Origin: an uncultured bacterium
Lineage (GTDB): Bacteria > Bacillota > Negativicutes > Acidaminococcales > Acidaminococcaceae
Assembly: GCA_905215645.1 (NCBI GenBank)
Contig: CAJMQS010000012.1
Location: forward strand, 1 to 55,897
DNA length: 55,897 bases
Direction of reading: 5' to 3'
Every line of letters starts with the position of its first letter. The first letter of the stretch is position 1. Under the pieces are notes generated by a model. That model had not been told where the DNA came from and did not search any database. It saw only the letters and a program-made list of their open reading frames with translations. This document shows positions 8,278-15,972 of the stretch, in pieces. Position numbers and translations under genes: made by a program.

Positions 8278-9150
8278 ATGCATATGATACCGGATATTGA
8301 AACCCGCATGATTACACTGATTGGAGATCCTCTGGCTCAGTCTTTTGCAGCTCGGATGCAGAACAAAGGATACGAAGCAGCTGGACTCAACCTGGTCTAT
8401 TTCTATACTGTCGCAGGGAATGAGCATCTGGGGGACATCGTCAACGGACTGCGTTACATGCCTTTTGCCGGATTTGCCGTGACCAAGCCCAACAAGGTGA
8501 AAGTTTTGGAATACCTGGATGAACTGGATCCCCTGTGTGCCAAGATGGGGTCCAGCAATACAGTGGTGAAGCTGCCGGACGGAAGGCTGAAAGGGTACAA
8601 CACCGATGGGGTCGGGTTCTACCAAGCTTTGGTGGAAGCCGGCATCAAGGTGGAAGAAAAGGTGTTCTTCTGTTTTGGAGGAGGAGGAGCCGGTCGGGCC
8701 ATGTGTTCCATCCTGGCCTATCACGGAGCACCGAAGATCTACATCACAGATCTGTTCGAAGACAGCGCTCGATCCCTGGTGGAAGATATCAACAAGAATT
8801 TCAGTCGGGTGGCTGAATTCGTTCCCCATGAAGACTATTCCAAGCTGGCCGCCTGTGACATCGTCCTCAATGCCAGCGGGGTGGGGATGGGCAAAAGTAT
8901 CGGCAAGAGCCCTTTGCCCAAGGAATACATCAAACCGGGCCAGTTCTTCTTCGATGCCTGCTACAATCCGGCAAAGACCCAGTTCCTGCTCAATGCAGAA
9001 GCGGCAGGCTGCAGGATCCTGAACGGCCTGAGCATGAGCCTGTACCAGGGGACTGCCCAGATCGAGCTGTGGACGGGACAAAAAGCGCCAGTGGAAGCCA
9101 TGCGGCAGGAACTGCTGGATATCCTGGCGGAACGGAATGAAGGGAAATAA
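8278..9150 (+). CDS. Shikimate/quinate dehydrogenase-like protein (AroE/YdiB family), copy 2
   Basis: Near-copy of the protein at 3030: 41 of 50 aligned residues match over copy-1 residues 11-60. Catalytic Lys (K73) and Asp (D110) are kept, the nucleotide loop is GGGGAGRA, and the Asp after the second strand (YITDLFED) again suggests NAD(H). The start at ATG 8278 (290 aa) lies 5 nt after AAGGA and matches the N-terminus of copy 1; ATG 8284 is possible, and in-frame codons further upstream lie inside the preceding gene. The two copies may differ in substrate (shikimate versus quinate) or in expression. TRAP genes follow after an AGGAGG site. Confidence 0.8.
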   Translation: MHMIPDIETRMITLIGDPLAQSFAARMQNKGYEAAGLNLVYFYTVAGNEHLGDIVNGLRYMPFAGFAVTKPNKVKVLEYLDELDPLCAKMGSSNTVVKLPDGRLKGYNTDGVGFYQALVEAGIKVEEKVFFCFGGGGAGRAMCSILAYHGAPKIYITDLFEDSARSLVEDINKNFSRVAEFVPHEDYSKLAACDIVLNASGVGMGKSIGKSPLPKEYIKPGQFFFDACYNPAKTQFLLNAEAAGCRILNGLSMSLYQGTAQIELWTGQKAPVEAMRQELLDILAERNEGK

Positions 9151-9176
9151 ACCAGTACAAAGGAGGCAATAGAATC

Positions 9177-9731
9177 ATGAAAGTCATACGGTGGCTGGAC
9201 AAACACCTGGAAGAGACCTTTTTGGTCATCATGCTGGTGCTGATCGCCTGCGTCAGCATGCTGCAGGTCATTGTACGGAAGATCCCGGGGATGAGCTCCC
9301 TGACCTGGGCTGAAGAATTCTGCCGGTTCATGTGGATCTGGAGCGTATTCATCTCCCTTCCTTATACCATCCGGATGGAAAACATGCTGCGGGTGGGGGT
9401 CCTGAAGGACTTGCTTCCAGATTTTTTGAAGAAAATCATCAACCTGGCGGTGGATGTCATTACGGCGGCCAGTATGGCGTACCTGGGATATTACTCCATC
9501 GAGGTGTATAACAATATCGCCCGGAGCCGGGAAATCTCTCCGGCCATGCAGTGGTCCATGGCTTTTGTCTATGCTTTCATGGTCATCGGTTTCTTCCTGG
9601 GGACGATCCGGGGCATCCAGATGATCGTGATCCATATCCGGGATTTCCACAAGAAAGAACTGAGCACCATCGAACAGACCATGCAGGATGCGGCCAAAGA
9701 AGCCAGCATGGCACAGGAAGGGGATGATTGA
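9177..9731 (+). CDS. dctQ: TRAP transporter small permease (DctQ family), copy 2
   Basis: 184-aa small membrane subunit with four hydrophobic segments and the same TWAEEFCRFMWIW stretch as copy 1. It lacks the ~16-residue N-terminal extension of copy 1. AGGAGG precedes the ATG. Its TGA overlaps or nearly touches the start of the large permease. Works with the products of the next two genes in carboxylate uptake across the cytoplasmic membrane. Confidence 0.85.
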   Translation: MKVIRWLDKHLEETFLVIMLVLIACVSMLQVIVRKIPGMSSLTWAEEFCRFMWIWSVFISLPYTIRMENMLRVGVLKDLLPDFLKKIINLAVDVITAASMAYLGYYSIEVYNNIARSREISPAMQWSMAFVYAFMVIGFFLGTIRGIQMIVIHIRDFHKKELSTIEQTMQDAAKEASMAQEGDD

Positions 9732-9733
9732 CC

Positions 9734-11044
9734 ATGGCAGCGGTAATGGTATTTGCAGTATTCCTGATTGCCATCGCAGTTTCCATCCCCATCAGTGTCA
9801 GCATGATCCTGGGGTCGGTGGCTCCGATCGAGATCCTCCACAAGGGCGGTTCCGTGGTGCAGCTCCTGAACAACACGTTCTCCGGAGCCAACTCCACTCC
9901 CATCCTGGCTGTCCCCCTGTTCATCCTGGGGGGCGTGATCATGGCCAAAGGGGGAATCTCCCGGAAACTGTTCAACTTCTTTGCCTATTTTGCCGGCCAT
10001 TTTACCGGGGGCCTGCCCTGTGCGGTGATCCTCACTTGTTTGTTCTATGGGGCCATTTCTGGTTCCGGCCCGGCTACCACGGCTGCCGTAGGAGCCATGT
10101 GCGTCCCCTTCCTGACAGACCTGGGCTATGACCGGACCTGGAGCGCTGGGCTGATCGCCGTAGCCGGCGGCCTGGGAGTCATCATCCCGCCTTCCATTCC
10201 TTTTGTCCTGTATTCTTTGGCCACCGGGGTCTCCACTGGGGATCTGTTCCTGGGCGGCGTATTTCCTGGGATCCTGATCGGCCTGGCACTGATGGTCTAT
10301 GCAGTCTATTACTGTGCCAGACACGGGGAAGACAAAGAGAAGATCAAGGCCCGTATGGATGAACTGGCTGCCCAGGGTTTCCTGAAACTCTTCAAGGACA
10401 GTTTCTGGGCGCTGCTCTGCCCGGTGATCGTCCTGGGGGGCATCTACACGGGGTTCACCACCCCCACAGAAGCCGCTACGGTTTCCGTATTCTATGCCCT
10501 GATCGTTTCTCTCTTCATCTATAAGACCATGAAGATCAGCGAACTGATCCCCATGCTCTGCGAATCTGTCAAGACCTATGGCGGTCTGGCTTTCGTCTTG
10601 GCCTTTGCCACCGCTTTTGGACGGGTGCTGTCCCTGACCCGGGCTACCCGGACGGTGGAAACCTTCATCCTGGGGAACTTCCATTCCAGCTTTGCAGTCC
10701 TGACTGTCCTGGTGGTATTCTTCTTCCTGCTGGGCATGGTCATGGATACGGGTCCTGCCATCATCATCCTGGCACCGGTATTGCTGCCGGCCTGCGTGAA
10801 GTTGGGTGTGGATCCGGTCCATCTGGGGGTTGTGCTGGTGTGCTGCCTGTCCATCGGTCTGGCCACTCCGCCTTTCGGCCTGGATCTGTTCGTGGCCGGG
10901 AACATTGCGGAACAGCAGCCCATGAGTGTGGCGAAAAAAGCCGTCCCCTTCATCTTGGCTTTCGTGGTGGCCCTGTTCGTCATTACCTATGTGCCCAGTA
11001 TCTCCACCTATTTGCCCGGGCTTTTGAAAGTGGCAGCTAAATAA
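9734..11044 (+). CDS. dctM: TRAP transporter large permease (DctM family), copy 2
   Basis: Transport-catalysing subunit, about 436 aa, highly similar along its whole length to the protein at 4545 (for example GAISGSGPATTAAVG and GLATPPFGLDLFVAGNIA). Two starts are possible: ATG at 9734, or TTG at 9728, which overlaps the dctQ stop and corresponds to the TTG start of copy 1; the TTG has GGGG only 4 nt upstream. I list the ATG. The C-terminus is slightly longer than in copy 1. It is followed 39 nt later by dctP. Confidence 0.88.
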   Translation: MAAVMVFAVFLIAIAVSIPISVSMILGSVAPIEILHKGGSVVQLLNNTFSGANSTPILAVPLFILGGVIMAKGGISRKLFNFFAYFAGHFTGGLPCAVILTCLFYGAISGSGPATTAAVGAMCVPFLTDLGYDRTWSAGLIAVAGGLGVIIPPSIPFVLYSLATGVSTGDLFLGGVFPGILIGLALMVYAVYYCARHGEDKEKIKARMDELAAQGFLKLFKDSFWALLCPVIVLGGIYTGFTTPTEAATVSVFYALIVSLFIYKTMKISELIPMLCESVKTYGGLAFVLAFATAFGRVLSLTRATRTVETFILGNFHSSFAVLTVLVVFFFLLGMVMDTGPAIIILAPVLLPACVKLGVDPVHLGVVLVCCLSIGLATPPFGLDLFVAGNIAEQQPMSVAKKAVPFILAFVVALFVITYVPSISTYLPGLLKVAAK

Positions 11045-11083
11045 ATCGATCCAATACAGATTTTATCAAAAGGAGGCAATATC

Positions 11084-12154
11084 ATGAAAAAATCTTGGAA
11101 AAAAGCGGCAGGTGTCTTGCTGGCAGGTTTGATGCTCATGGGTCTCACCGGCTGCGGCGGAGAAGAAACCAAAAAAGAAGCGGCCGGGAGCGGTGAATAT
11201 GCCAAACTGAAGACCGTGGAACTGATCGGAGCCGACTCTGCTGGAAAGGATTCCGCCGGCCAACGGTTCGGAGAACTGGTGGCCAAGAATGTGGACAAGA
11301 TCACTGGCGGCAAACTGAAAATCGATTATCACCCCAATTCGGAATTGGGCGGGGACGAAGACCTGCTCCGACAGCTGAAATCCAACGACATCCAGATCGT
11401 GGTCAGCCAGATGGCACCGGTGACCGCCATCATCCCGGAAACCGCCGTTTTCGATATGCCCATGTCCTTTGCCAAATATGATGGCAAGACCATCGATAAG
11501 GTCCTGAACGGGAATGGGGAATTCCATAAGAAGCTCTCCGGAGCCTATGAAAAGGCCGGGCTCCATTATTTGGGAATCCTCCAGAACGCTACCTTCCGGC
11601 TGACCACTGCCAACAAGGATCTGAAGACCCTGGATGATTTCAAAGGGCTGAAGATCCGTACCATGAGCAACAAGAACCACATGGCCTTCTGGTCCGCCCT
11701 GGGGGCTAATCCCACTCCACTGGCTTGGCCGGAACTGTACTTCGCACTCCAGAGCGGTACCGTGGATGCAGAAGAAAATGCAGCTGACACCATTGTATCC
11801 GCCAACTTCAATGAAGTGCAGAAATACGTGGCAGATACCAACCACATCCTCTATGCCAACCAAATCTGCATCAACAAGAAGGCCTATGACAGCCTGGACC
11901 CTGCCTATCAGAAAGCCCTGAACCAGGCAGTGCAGGAAGCCCTGAAGGAACTGGCTCCCACTCTGTCCAAAGTGGATCAGGACAATAAGGAAACCCTGAA
12001 AAAGAAGGGAATGACCCTGGTGACCTATGAAAAATCTTTCTATGATCAGGTATTGGCTCTCCCTGGGGTACAGGAACTGAACAAAAAGATCGATGAACAA
12101 GTTGGCGGCCTGGGGACCCTGCTGACCAAGGAACTGGATGCTGCCAGCAAATAA
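11084..12154 (+). CDS. dctP: TRAP transporter substrate-binding lipoprotein (DctP family), copy 2
   Basis: 356-aa receptor for the second TRAP system. The lipobox is MGLTGC (Cys24). The carboxylate-binding Arg motif GLKIRTMSNKNHMAFW and the GANPTPLAWPELYF and VDAEEN segments are nearly the same as in copy 1, so both systems probably bind the same class of acid. The mature N-terminus is Lys/Glu-rich where copy 1 is Ala/Gln-rich. AGGAGG precedes the ATG. A LysR gene follows after an 84-nt gap with an inverted repeat. Confidence 0.9.
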   Translation: MKKSWKKAAGVLLAGLMLMGLTGCGGEETKKEAAGSGEYAKLKTVELIGADSAGKDSAGQRFGELVAKNVDKITGGKLKIDYHPNSELGGDEDLLRQLKSNDIQIVVSQMAPVTAIIPETAVFDMPMSFAKYDGKTIDKVLNGNGEFHKKLSGAYEKAGLHYLGILQNATFRLTTANKDLKTLDDFKGLKIRTMSNKNHMAFWSALGANPTPLAWPELYFALQSGTVDAEENAADTIVSANFNEVQKYVADTNHILYANQICINKKAYDSLDPAYQKALNQAVQEALKELAPTLSKVDQDNKETLKKKGMTLVTYEKSFYDQVLALPGVQELNKKIDEQVGGLGTLLTKELDAASK

Positions 12155-12175
12155 GCCTGGCTGACCCCGGAAAAA

Positions 12176-12219
12176 GACTGGGTATGATAAAATGTATGTA
12201 AATCTTGTCATATCCAGTC
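12176..12219. promoter_or_regulatory. Inverted repeat ahead of the first LysR gene
   Basis: GACTGGGTATGATAA (12176-12190) and TTGTCATATCCAGTC (12205-12219) are imperfect inverted repeats. There is no T-run, so this is more likely an operator or a weak hairpin than a terminator. It sits 20 nt before the LysR start and could be an autoregulatory site. Confidence 0.4.
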
Positions 12220-12238
12220 TTTAGGGGGAATCTACACT

Positions 12239-13165
12239 ATGCAATTACAATGGCTGTACTATTTCACGGCAATCGCGGAACTGGAACATTATACGAAAGC
12301 AGCCTATCGCCTCCATGTGAGCCAGTCCAATCTGAGCCACGCCATGCGGGACATGGAAAATGAACTGGGGACCAAGCTGTTCGAGCCCCACGGCCGGAAC
12401 ATCCGGCTGACCAAGGCAGGCGAACTGTTCCTGCCCTATGCCCTGCGGACTCTGAATACCCTGGAATCAGGGATCAATACCCTGAAGGAATACACCAATC
12501 CCAACACCGGGAGTGTCAATTGTGCAGGATTTTACTCGGTGGAGGCTTTTGCAACGGATCTGTTGATCCGGTACCGGAGCGAGACCAACCGGCTGGGGGT
12601 CCAGTTCCAGTACGGTTCCCAGGGCTGGTATGACCTGCGGAAAAATCTGCTGGAAGGGAAAGTGGACCTGATCTTCTGTACCCGGATCGATGCCCCCCAG
12701 ATTGGGGCCTGTTATGTGGGGAACCACCCTTTGGTGGCTTTGGTGCCGGAACACCATCCTTTGGCCCGGCGGAAAAGCCTGAAGATGAAGGACTTCCAAG
12801 GTGTGGATTTTGTTGCCTTCGATGCTTCCGGCCAGATCCGGAAGCAGGTGGATCAGCTGTTCCAGGAACGGGGCATCCAGGTCAATCTGGTCATGGAAAG
12901 CCCCAATGATGTGATCCTTTATGGAATCGTGGCAGCCGGCCACGGAGTGGCCATCGTTCCTTATCCCCTGCTGGGAGTCCCCTATGGGACAAAGATCCTC
13001 CCCATCGAGGACGGCATCCGGGAACGGAGGATCTACCTCCAGTGGAACCAGGAACGGTATACGGCTCCAGCCGTGGAATATTTCAAGAATTACGTCATCC
13101 GCAGCGGAGACGTACTGAATCAGTATTTTCGACGGAAAGGGATCGATTTTATCCCTACGGAATAA
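12239..13165 (+). CDS. LysR family transcriptional regulator
   Basis: 308-aa regulator with an N-terminal winged helix-turn-helix (YTKAAYRLHVSQSNLSHAMRDMENELGTKLFE, shown here only by its ends YTKAAYRL and LGTKLFE) and a C-terminal ligand-binding domain. It lies between the second TRAP cassette and the ThDP-enzyme gene on the same strand, only 15 nt before the latter, so it is probably cotranscribed with the downstream enzymes. The likely inducer is the TRAP substrate or a breakdown product; this is inference. Confidence 0.88.
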   Translation: MQLQWLYYFTAIAELEHYTKAAYRLHVSQSNLSHAMRDMENELGTKLFEPHGRNIRLTKAGELFLPYALRTLNTLESGINTLKEYTNPNTGSVNCAGFYSVEAFATDLLIRYRSETNRLGVQFQYGSQGWYDLRKNLLEGKVDLIFCTRIDAPQIGACYVGNHPLVALVPEHHPLARRKSLKMKDFQGVDFVAFDASGQIRKQVDQLFQERGIQVNLVMESPNDVILYGIVAAGHGVAIVPYPLLGVPYGTKILPIEDGIRERRIYLQWNQERYTAPAVEYFKNYVIRSGDVLNQYFRRKGIDFIPTE

Positions 13166-13180
13166 ACAGGAGGGAATGCA

Positions 13181-15016
13181 ATGACGAAGAAACTGGTAGC
13201 CGATCTGATGGTGGATTATCTGGAACGGCGGGATGTAAAATATGTGTTCGGACTGTGCGGGCATACAGTGATCGGGATGCTGGATGCCCTGAGCCGCAGC
13301 AAAAAAGTGAAATATATTTCTAATCGGCATGAATCTGTGGCCTCCACGGCAGCGGACGGTTATGCCCGGGTGACCCACAAAGCTTCCGTGGTCCTGTGTC
13401 ACCTGGGACCGGGGCTGACCAATGTGCTCACCGGGGTGGCCAATGCGGCCTTTGATTCCATCCCTATGGTGGTCATCGCCGGGGATGTGCCCAGCTATTA
13501 TTTTGGCAAGCATCCCCATCAGGAAGTGAACATGCATGGGGACGGGACCCAGTACCGGATCCTGGAACCTGTGGTGAAACGGGCTTGGCGGGTGGATGAC
13601 CCGGAATCCATGGCGGAAATCATGGACAAGGCCTTCCGACTGGCAGAATCTGGCCGTCCCGGACCAGTGCTCATCGATGTACCTATGGATATCTTCTCCC
13701 GGGAAGTGGAAGATTATATCTGGGACCGGACTTACAAAGACAGTCATATCACCATGGAACCGGCACTGGATCCGGCTGCAGCCAAAGCCATCGCGGAGAA
13801 ACTGGTAGCAGCGGAACATCCGGTGATGCATGCCGGCGGCGGGATCCTGCTGGCCCAGGCTTCGGACGACCTGGCTGCTTTGGCGGAATTCCTGGATATC
13901 CCTGTATCCCGGACTCTCATGGGCCAGGGCTGCATCAGCGATGCCCATCCGCTTATGATCGGGCAGACCGGTTTCTGGGGTATGGAGTTCACCCATTCCT
14001 TGACTTCCAAAGCCGATGTGATCCTGGGTCTGGGGACCCGGTTCGCTGAAGCAGACAGCTCCAGCTGGTATCGGGGAGTGACCTTTGATCCGGACCATAC
14101 GGAATTCCTCCAGATCGATATCGACCCGGCTGAAATCGGACGGAACTACCCGGTAGCCATCGGGGCTGTAGGAGATCTGAAACTGGGACTCCAGCAGATC
14201 CTGGAAGAAGTGAAGAAAATCTGTCCAGAAGGGAAAAAACATCCGGAACTGCGGAAAGCCATTGCGGATGCCAAGGCTGCGTTCAAGAAACAGAACGAAG
14301 CCATTGCCAATGACGGCCGTTTCCCCATGACGCCTCAGCGGATCTTGAAAGATGTGAAGGAAGTCCTGCCGGAAGATGCGGAAATCTTCACAGATGTGGG
14401 CTGGAACAAGAATGGGGTGGCCCAGCAGTATGACATTACGGTCCCTGGGACCATCCACCATTCTTCCGGCCTGGCCACCATGGGCTTCGGAGCTTCCGCT
14501 GTCTTGGGCGGGAAGCTGGGGGCTCCGGACAAGATCTGCATCACTCTTACCGGCGACGGGGGCTTCGGGGTGAATCCCACCTGTCTGGCTACAGCCGTGG
14601 AACAAGATATCCCCTGCACCTGGGTGGTCATGAACAACTCTGCTTTCGGGACCATCGCTGGGCTGGAAAATGCCAATTACGGGACCAAATTCGGGACCAC
14701 TTTCCATACTCCGGATGGGAAATCTTACAGCCCCAGCTGGGCTGGTGTGGCCCGGGCCTACGGGGTGGAAGCCATCTGTGTCCACAGTGCAGATGAATTC
14801 AAGCCGGCCATGGAAGCTGCCCTGAAAGCCAACCGGGAAGGCCGTCCGTTCTTGGTGGAAGCGCCCATGGAAAACATCGTGGTGCCCACACCGGGCTGCT
14901 GGAACATCAATGATATCTACAGCCCCAATAAATTGGTGGAAGATGGGAAACTGGTGAAAAACGAGCGAGGAGAATTCGTGGCTCCCAACCATGCCAAATC
15001 CCACAAGGGAAAATAA
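13181..15016 (+). CDS. Thiamine-diphosphate-dependent enzyme of the acetolactate synthase family
   Basis: 611-aa three-domain ThDP enzyme. The activating Glu is E51 (NRHESVA), the middle domain has the usual GGGILLA segment, and the C-terminal domain has the ThDP/Mg motif starting LTGDGGFG near residue 456 and ending MNN near 484. It is not an obvious valine-pathway acetolactate synthase: no small-subunit gene follows and its neighbours are catabolic. Possible reactions are C-C cleavage of a 1,2-diketone or 2-keto acid (as in IolD or cyclohexane-1,2-dione hydrolase), or carboligation. In context I favour ring or chain cleavage of an oxidised hydroaromatic acid, at low confidence. AGGAGG precedes the ATG. 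Soluble. Confidence 0.75.
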   Translation: MTKKLVADLMVDYLERRDVKYVFGLCGHTVIGMLDALSRSKKVKYISNRHESVASTAADGYARVTHKASVVLCHLGPGLTNVLTGVANAAFDSIPMVVIAGDVPSYYFGKHPHQEVNMHGDGTQYRILEPVVKRAWRVDDPESMAEIMDKAFRLAESGRPGPVLIDVPMDIFSREVEDYIWDRTYKDSHITMEPALDPAAAKAIAEKLVAAEHPVMHAGGGILLAQASDDLAALAEFLDIPVSRTLMGQGCISDAHPLMIGQTGFWGMEFTHSLTSKADVILGLGTRFAEADSSSWYRGVTFDPDHTEFLQIDIDPAEIGRNYPVAIGAVGDLKLGLQQILEEVKKICPEGKKHPELRKAIADAKAAFKKQNEAIANDGRFPMTPQRILKDVKEVLPEDAEIFTDVGWNKNGVAQQYDITVPGTIHHSSGLATMGFGASAVLGGKLGAPDKICITLTGDGGFGVNPTCLATAVEQDIPCTWVVMNNSAFGTIAGLENANYGTKFGTTFHTPDGKSYSPSWAGVARAYGVEAICVHSADEFKPAMEAALKANREGRPFLVEAPMENIVVPTPGCWNINDIYSPNKLVEDGKLVKNERGEFVAPNHAKSHKGK

Positions 15017-15026
15017 TAGAAGGTGC

Positions 15027-15060
15027 AAGGCTCTGTTTTCCCTGGAGGACAGAGCCTTTT
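15027..15060 (+). terminator. Weak terminator-like hairpin inside the enzyme operon
   Basis: AAGGCTCTG (15027-15035) pairs with CAGAGCCTT (15050-15058), then TTTT. The short T-run suggests partial termination or an RNA-processing hairpin between the ThDP enzyme and the next gene. Confidence 0.55.
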
Positions 15061-15084
15061 CTGGATGAAAGGAGCAAGTATCCT

Positions 15085-15960
15085 ATGAGCATGAAGAAAA
15101 AAGAACGGATGACCACCAAACTGCGCCGTCTGCTGGCCGAAAATGATTATCTGGTGGCTCCCTGCGCCTATGATGCCTTGAGTGCACGGGCCATCGAAGT
15201 AGCGGGCTTCCAGGTCTGTGGAACCACCGGCTATGGGATGCACGGTGTGGTGCTGGCCCAGCCGGATTCCGGTCTCCTGGCGCTCAATGAATCAGTGGAT
15301 ATCCTGAGCAAAATGGCAGATGCGGTGGATATCCCCATCATCTGCGATGCAGAAGGGGGCTATGGCAATGCCCTGAATGTAATCCGGACCGTGAAGGAAT
15401 ATGAAAAGACCGGAGTGGCCGGGTTCTTCATCGAAGACCAGCAGCAGCCTCCCAACTGCCCCTTCCTGTCCAAGACCGAAGTCATCAGTGTGGATGAAAT
15501 GTGCGGGAAGATCCAGGCAGCCGTGGATACCCGGAAAGACCCGGACCTGTTGATTATTGCCCGGACCGATGCACCGGATGAAGAAGCGGTCGACCGGGCC
15601 AATGCGTATCTGGATGCGGGCGCGGACATGGTGAAGATCCTGCCCAAATCCCGGGAAGCCTTGGTCAGTCTGCCGGAAAAGGTCCATGGTCCCATCCATC
15701 TGGGATATTTTCCCAACCAGCCCTTCTTCAAAGATTTCACTACGGAGGACTGTGGGAAGAAACTGGGGTATAAGATCATCACTTTCCCCTTCAGTGTGCT
15801 GTTCGCCCAGGTGGCCGCAGAGCTCCGGATCCTGAATTACATCCGGGAACACGGGACGCCCGAAGGGTATGATGGAGATATGATCGATTTCGAGACCTAC
15901 ATCAAACTGGTCCATGTGGATGAACTGGTGGAAGCGGGGAACCGCTACATCAAGAAATAA
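15085..15960 (+). CDS. Isocitrate lyase/phosphoenolpyruvate mutase superfamily protein
   Basis: 291-aa TIM barrel related to 2-methylisocitrate lyase, 2,3-dimethylmalate lyase and oxaloacetate-processing enzymes. It has the family N-terminus (VAPCAYDALSARAIEVAGF) and a DAEGGYG metal site (about 88-94) where lyases usually have DxD. The catalytic-loop Cys is kept (C125 in EDQQQPPNCPF) but the usual CGH is CPF, so it is probably a C-C lyase with an altered substrate. It lies between a ThDP enzyme and an HMG-CoA-lyase-like gene with 12 nt to the latter, so it likely cleaves a chain produced upstream. AAAGGAGC precedes the ATG. Confidence 0.78.
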   Translation: MSMKKKERMTTKLRRLLAENDYLVAPCAYDALSARAIEVAGFQVCGTTGYGMHGVVLAQPDSGLLALNESVDILSKMADAVDIPIICDAEGGYGNALNVIRTVKEYEKTGVAGFFIEDQQQPPNCPFLSKTEVISVDEMCGKIQAAVDTRKDPDLLIIARTDAPDEEAVDRANAYLDAGADMVKILPKSREALVSLPEKVHGPIHLGYFPNQPFFKDFTTEDCGKKLGYKIITFPFSVLFAQVAAELRILNYIREHGTPEGYDGDMIDFETYIKLVHVDELVEAGNRYIKK

Positions 15961-15972
15961 GAGGTGAACGGG

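Noticed and set aside
3030..9150. Biosynthetic aroE for both SDH-like genes
   Set aside because: Two near-identical copies joined to TRAP transporters, an Asp in the cofactor loop and a changed substrate motif argue against the standard biosynthetic enzyme.
13181..15016. Biosynthetic acetolactate synthase (ilvB)
   Set aside because: No ilvN or other branched-chain amino acid gene is adjacent and the operon is catabolic in character, so I did not assign the symbol.
12467..15028. Very long antisense open frame (about 850 codons) opposite the LysR and ThDP-enzyme genes
   Set aside because: It is a by-product of high GC and codon bias in the real plus-strand genes; it has no recognisable domain, no ribosome site and a His/Pro/Gly-rich composition typical of shadow frames.
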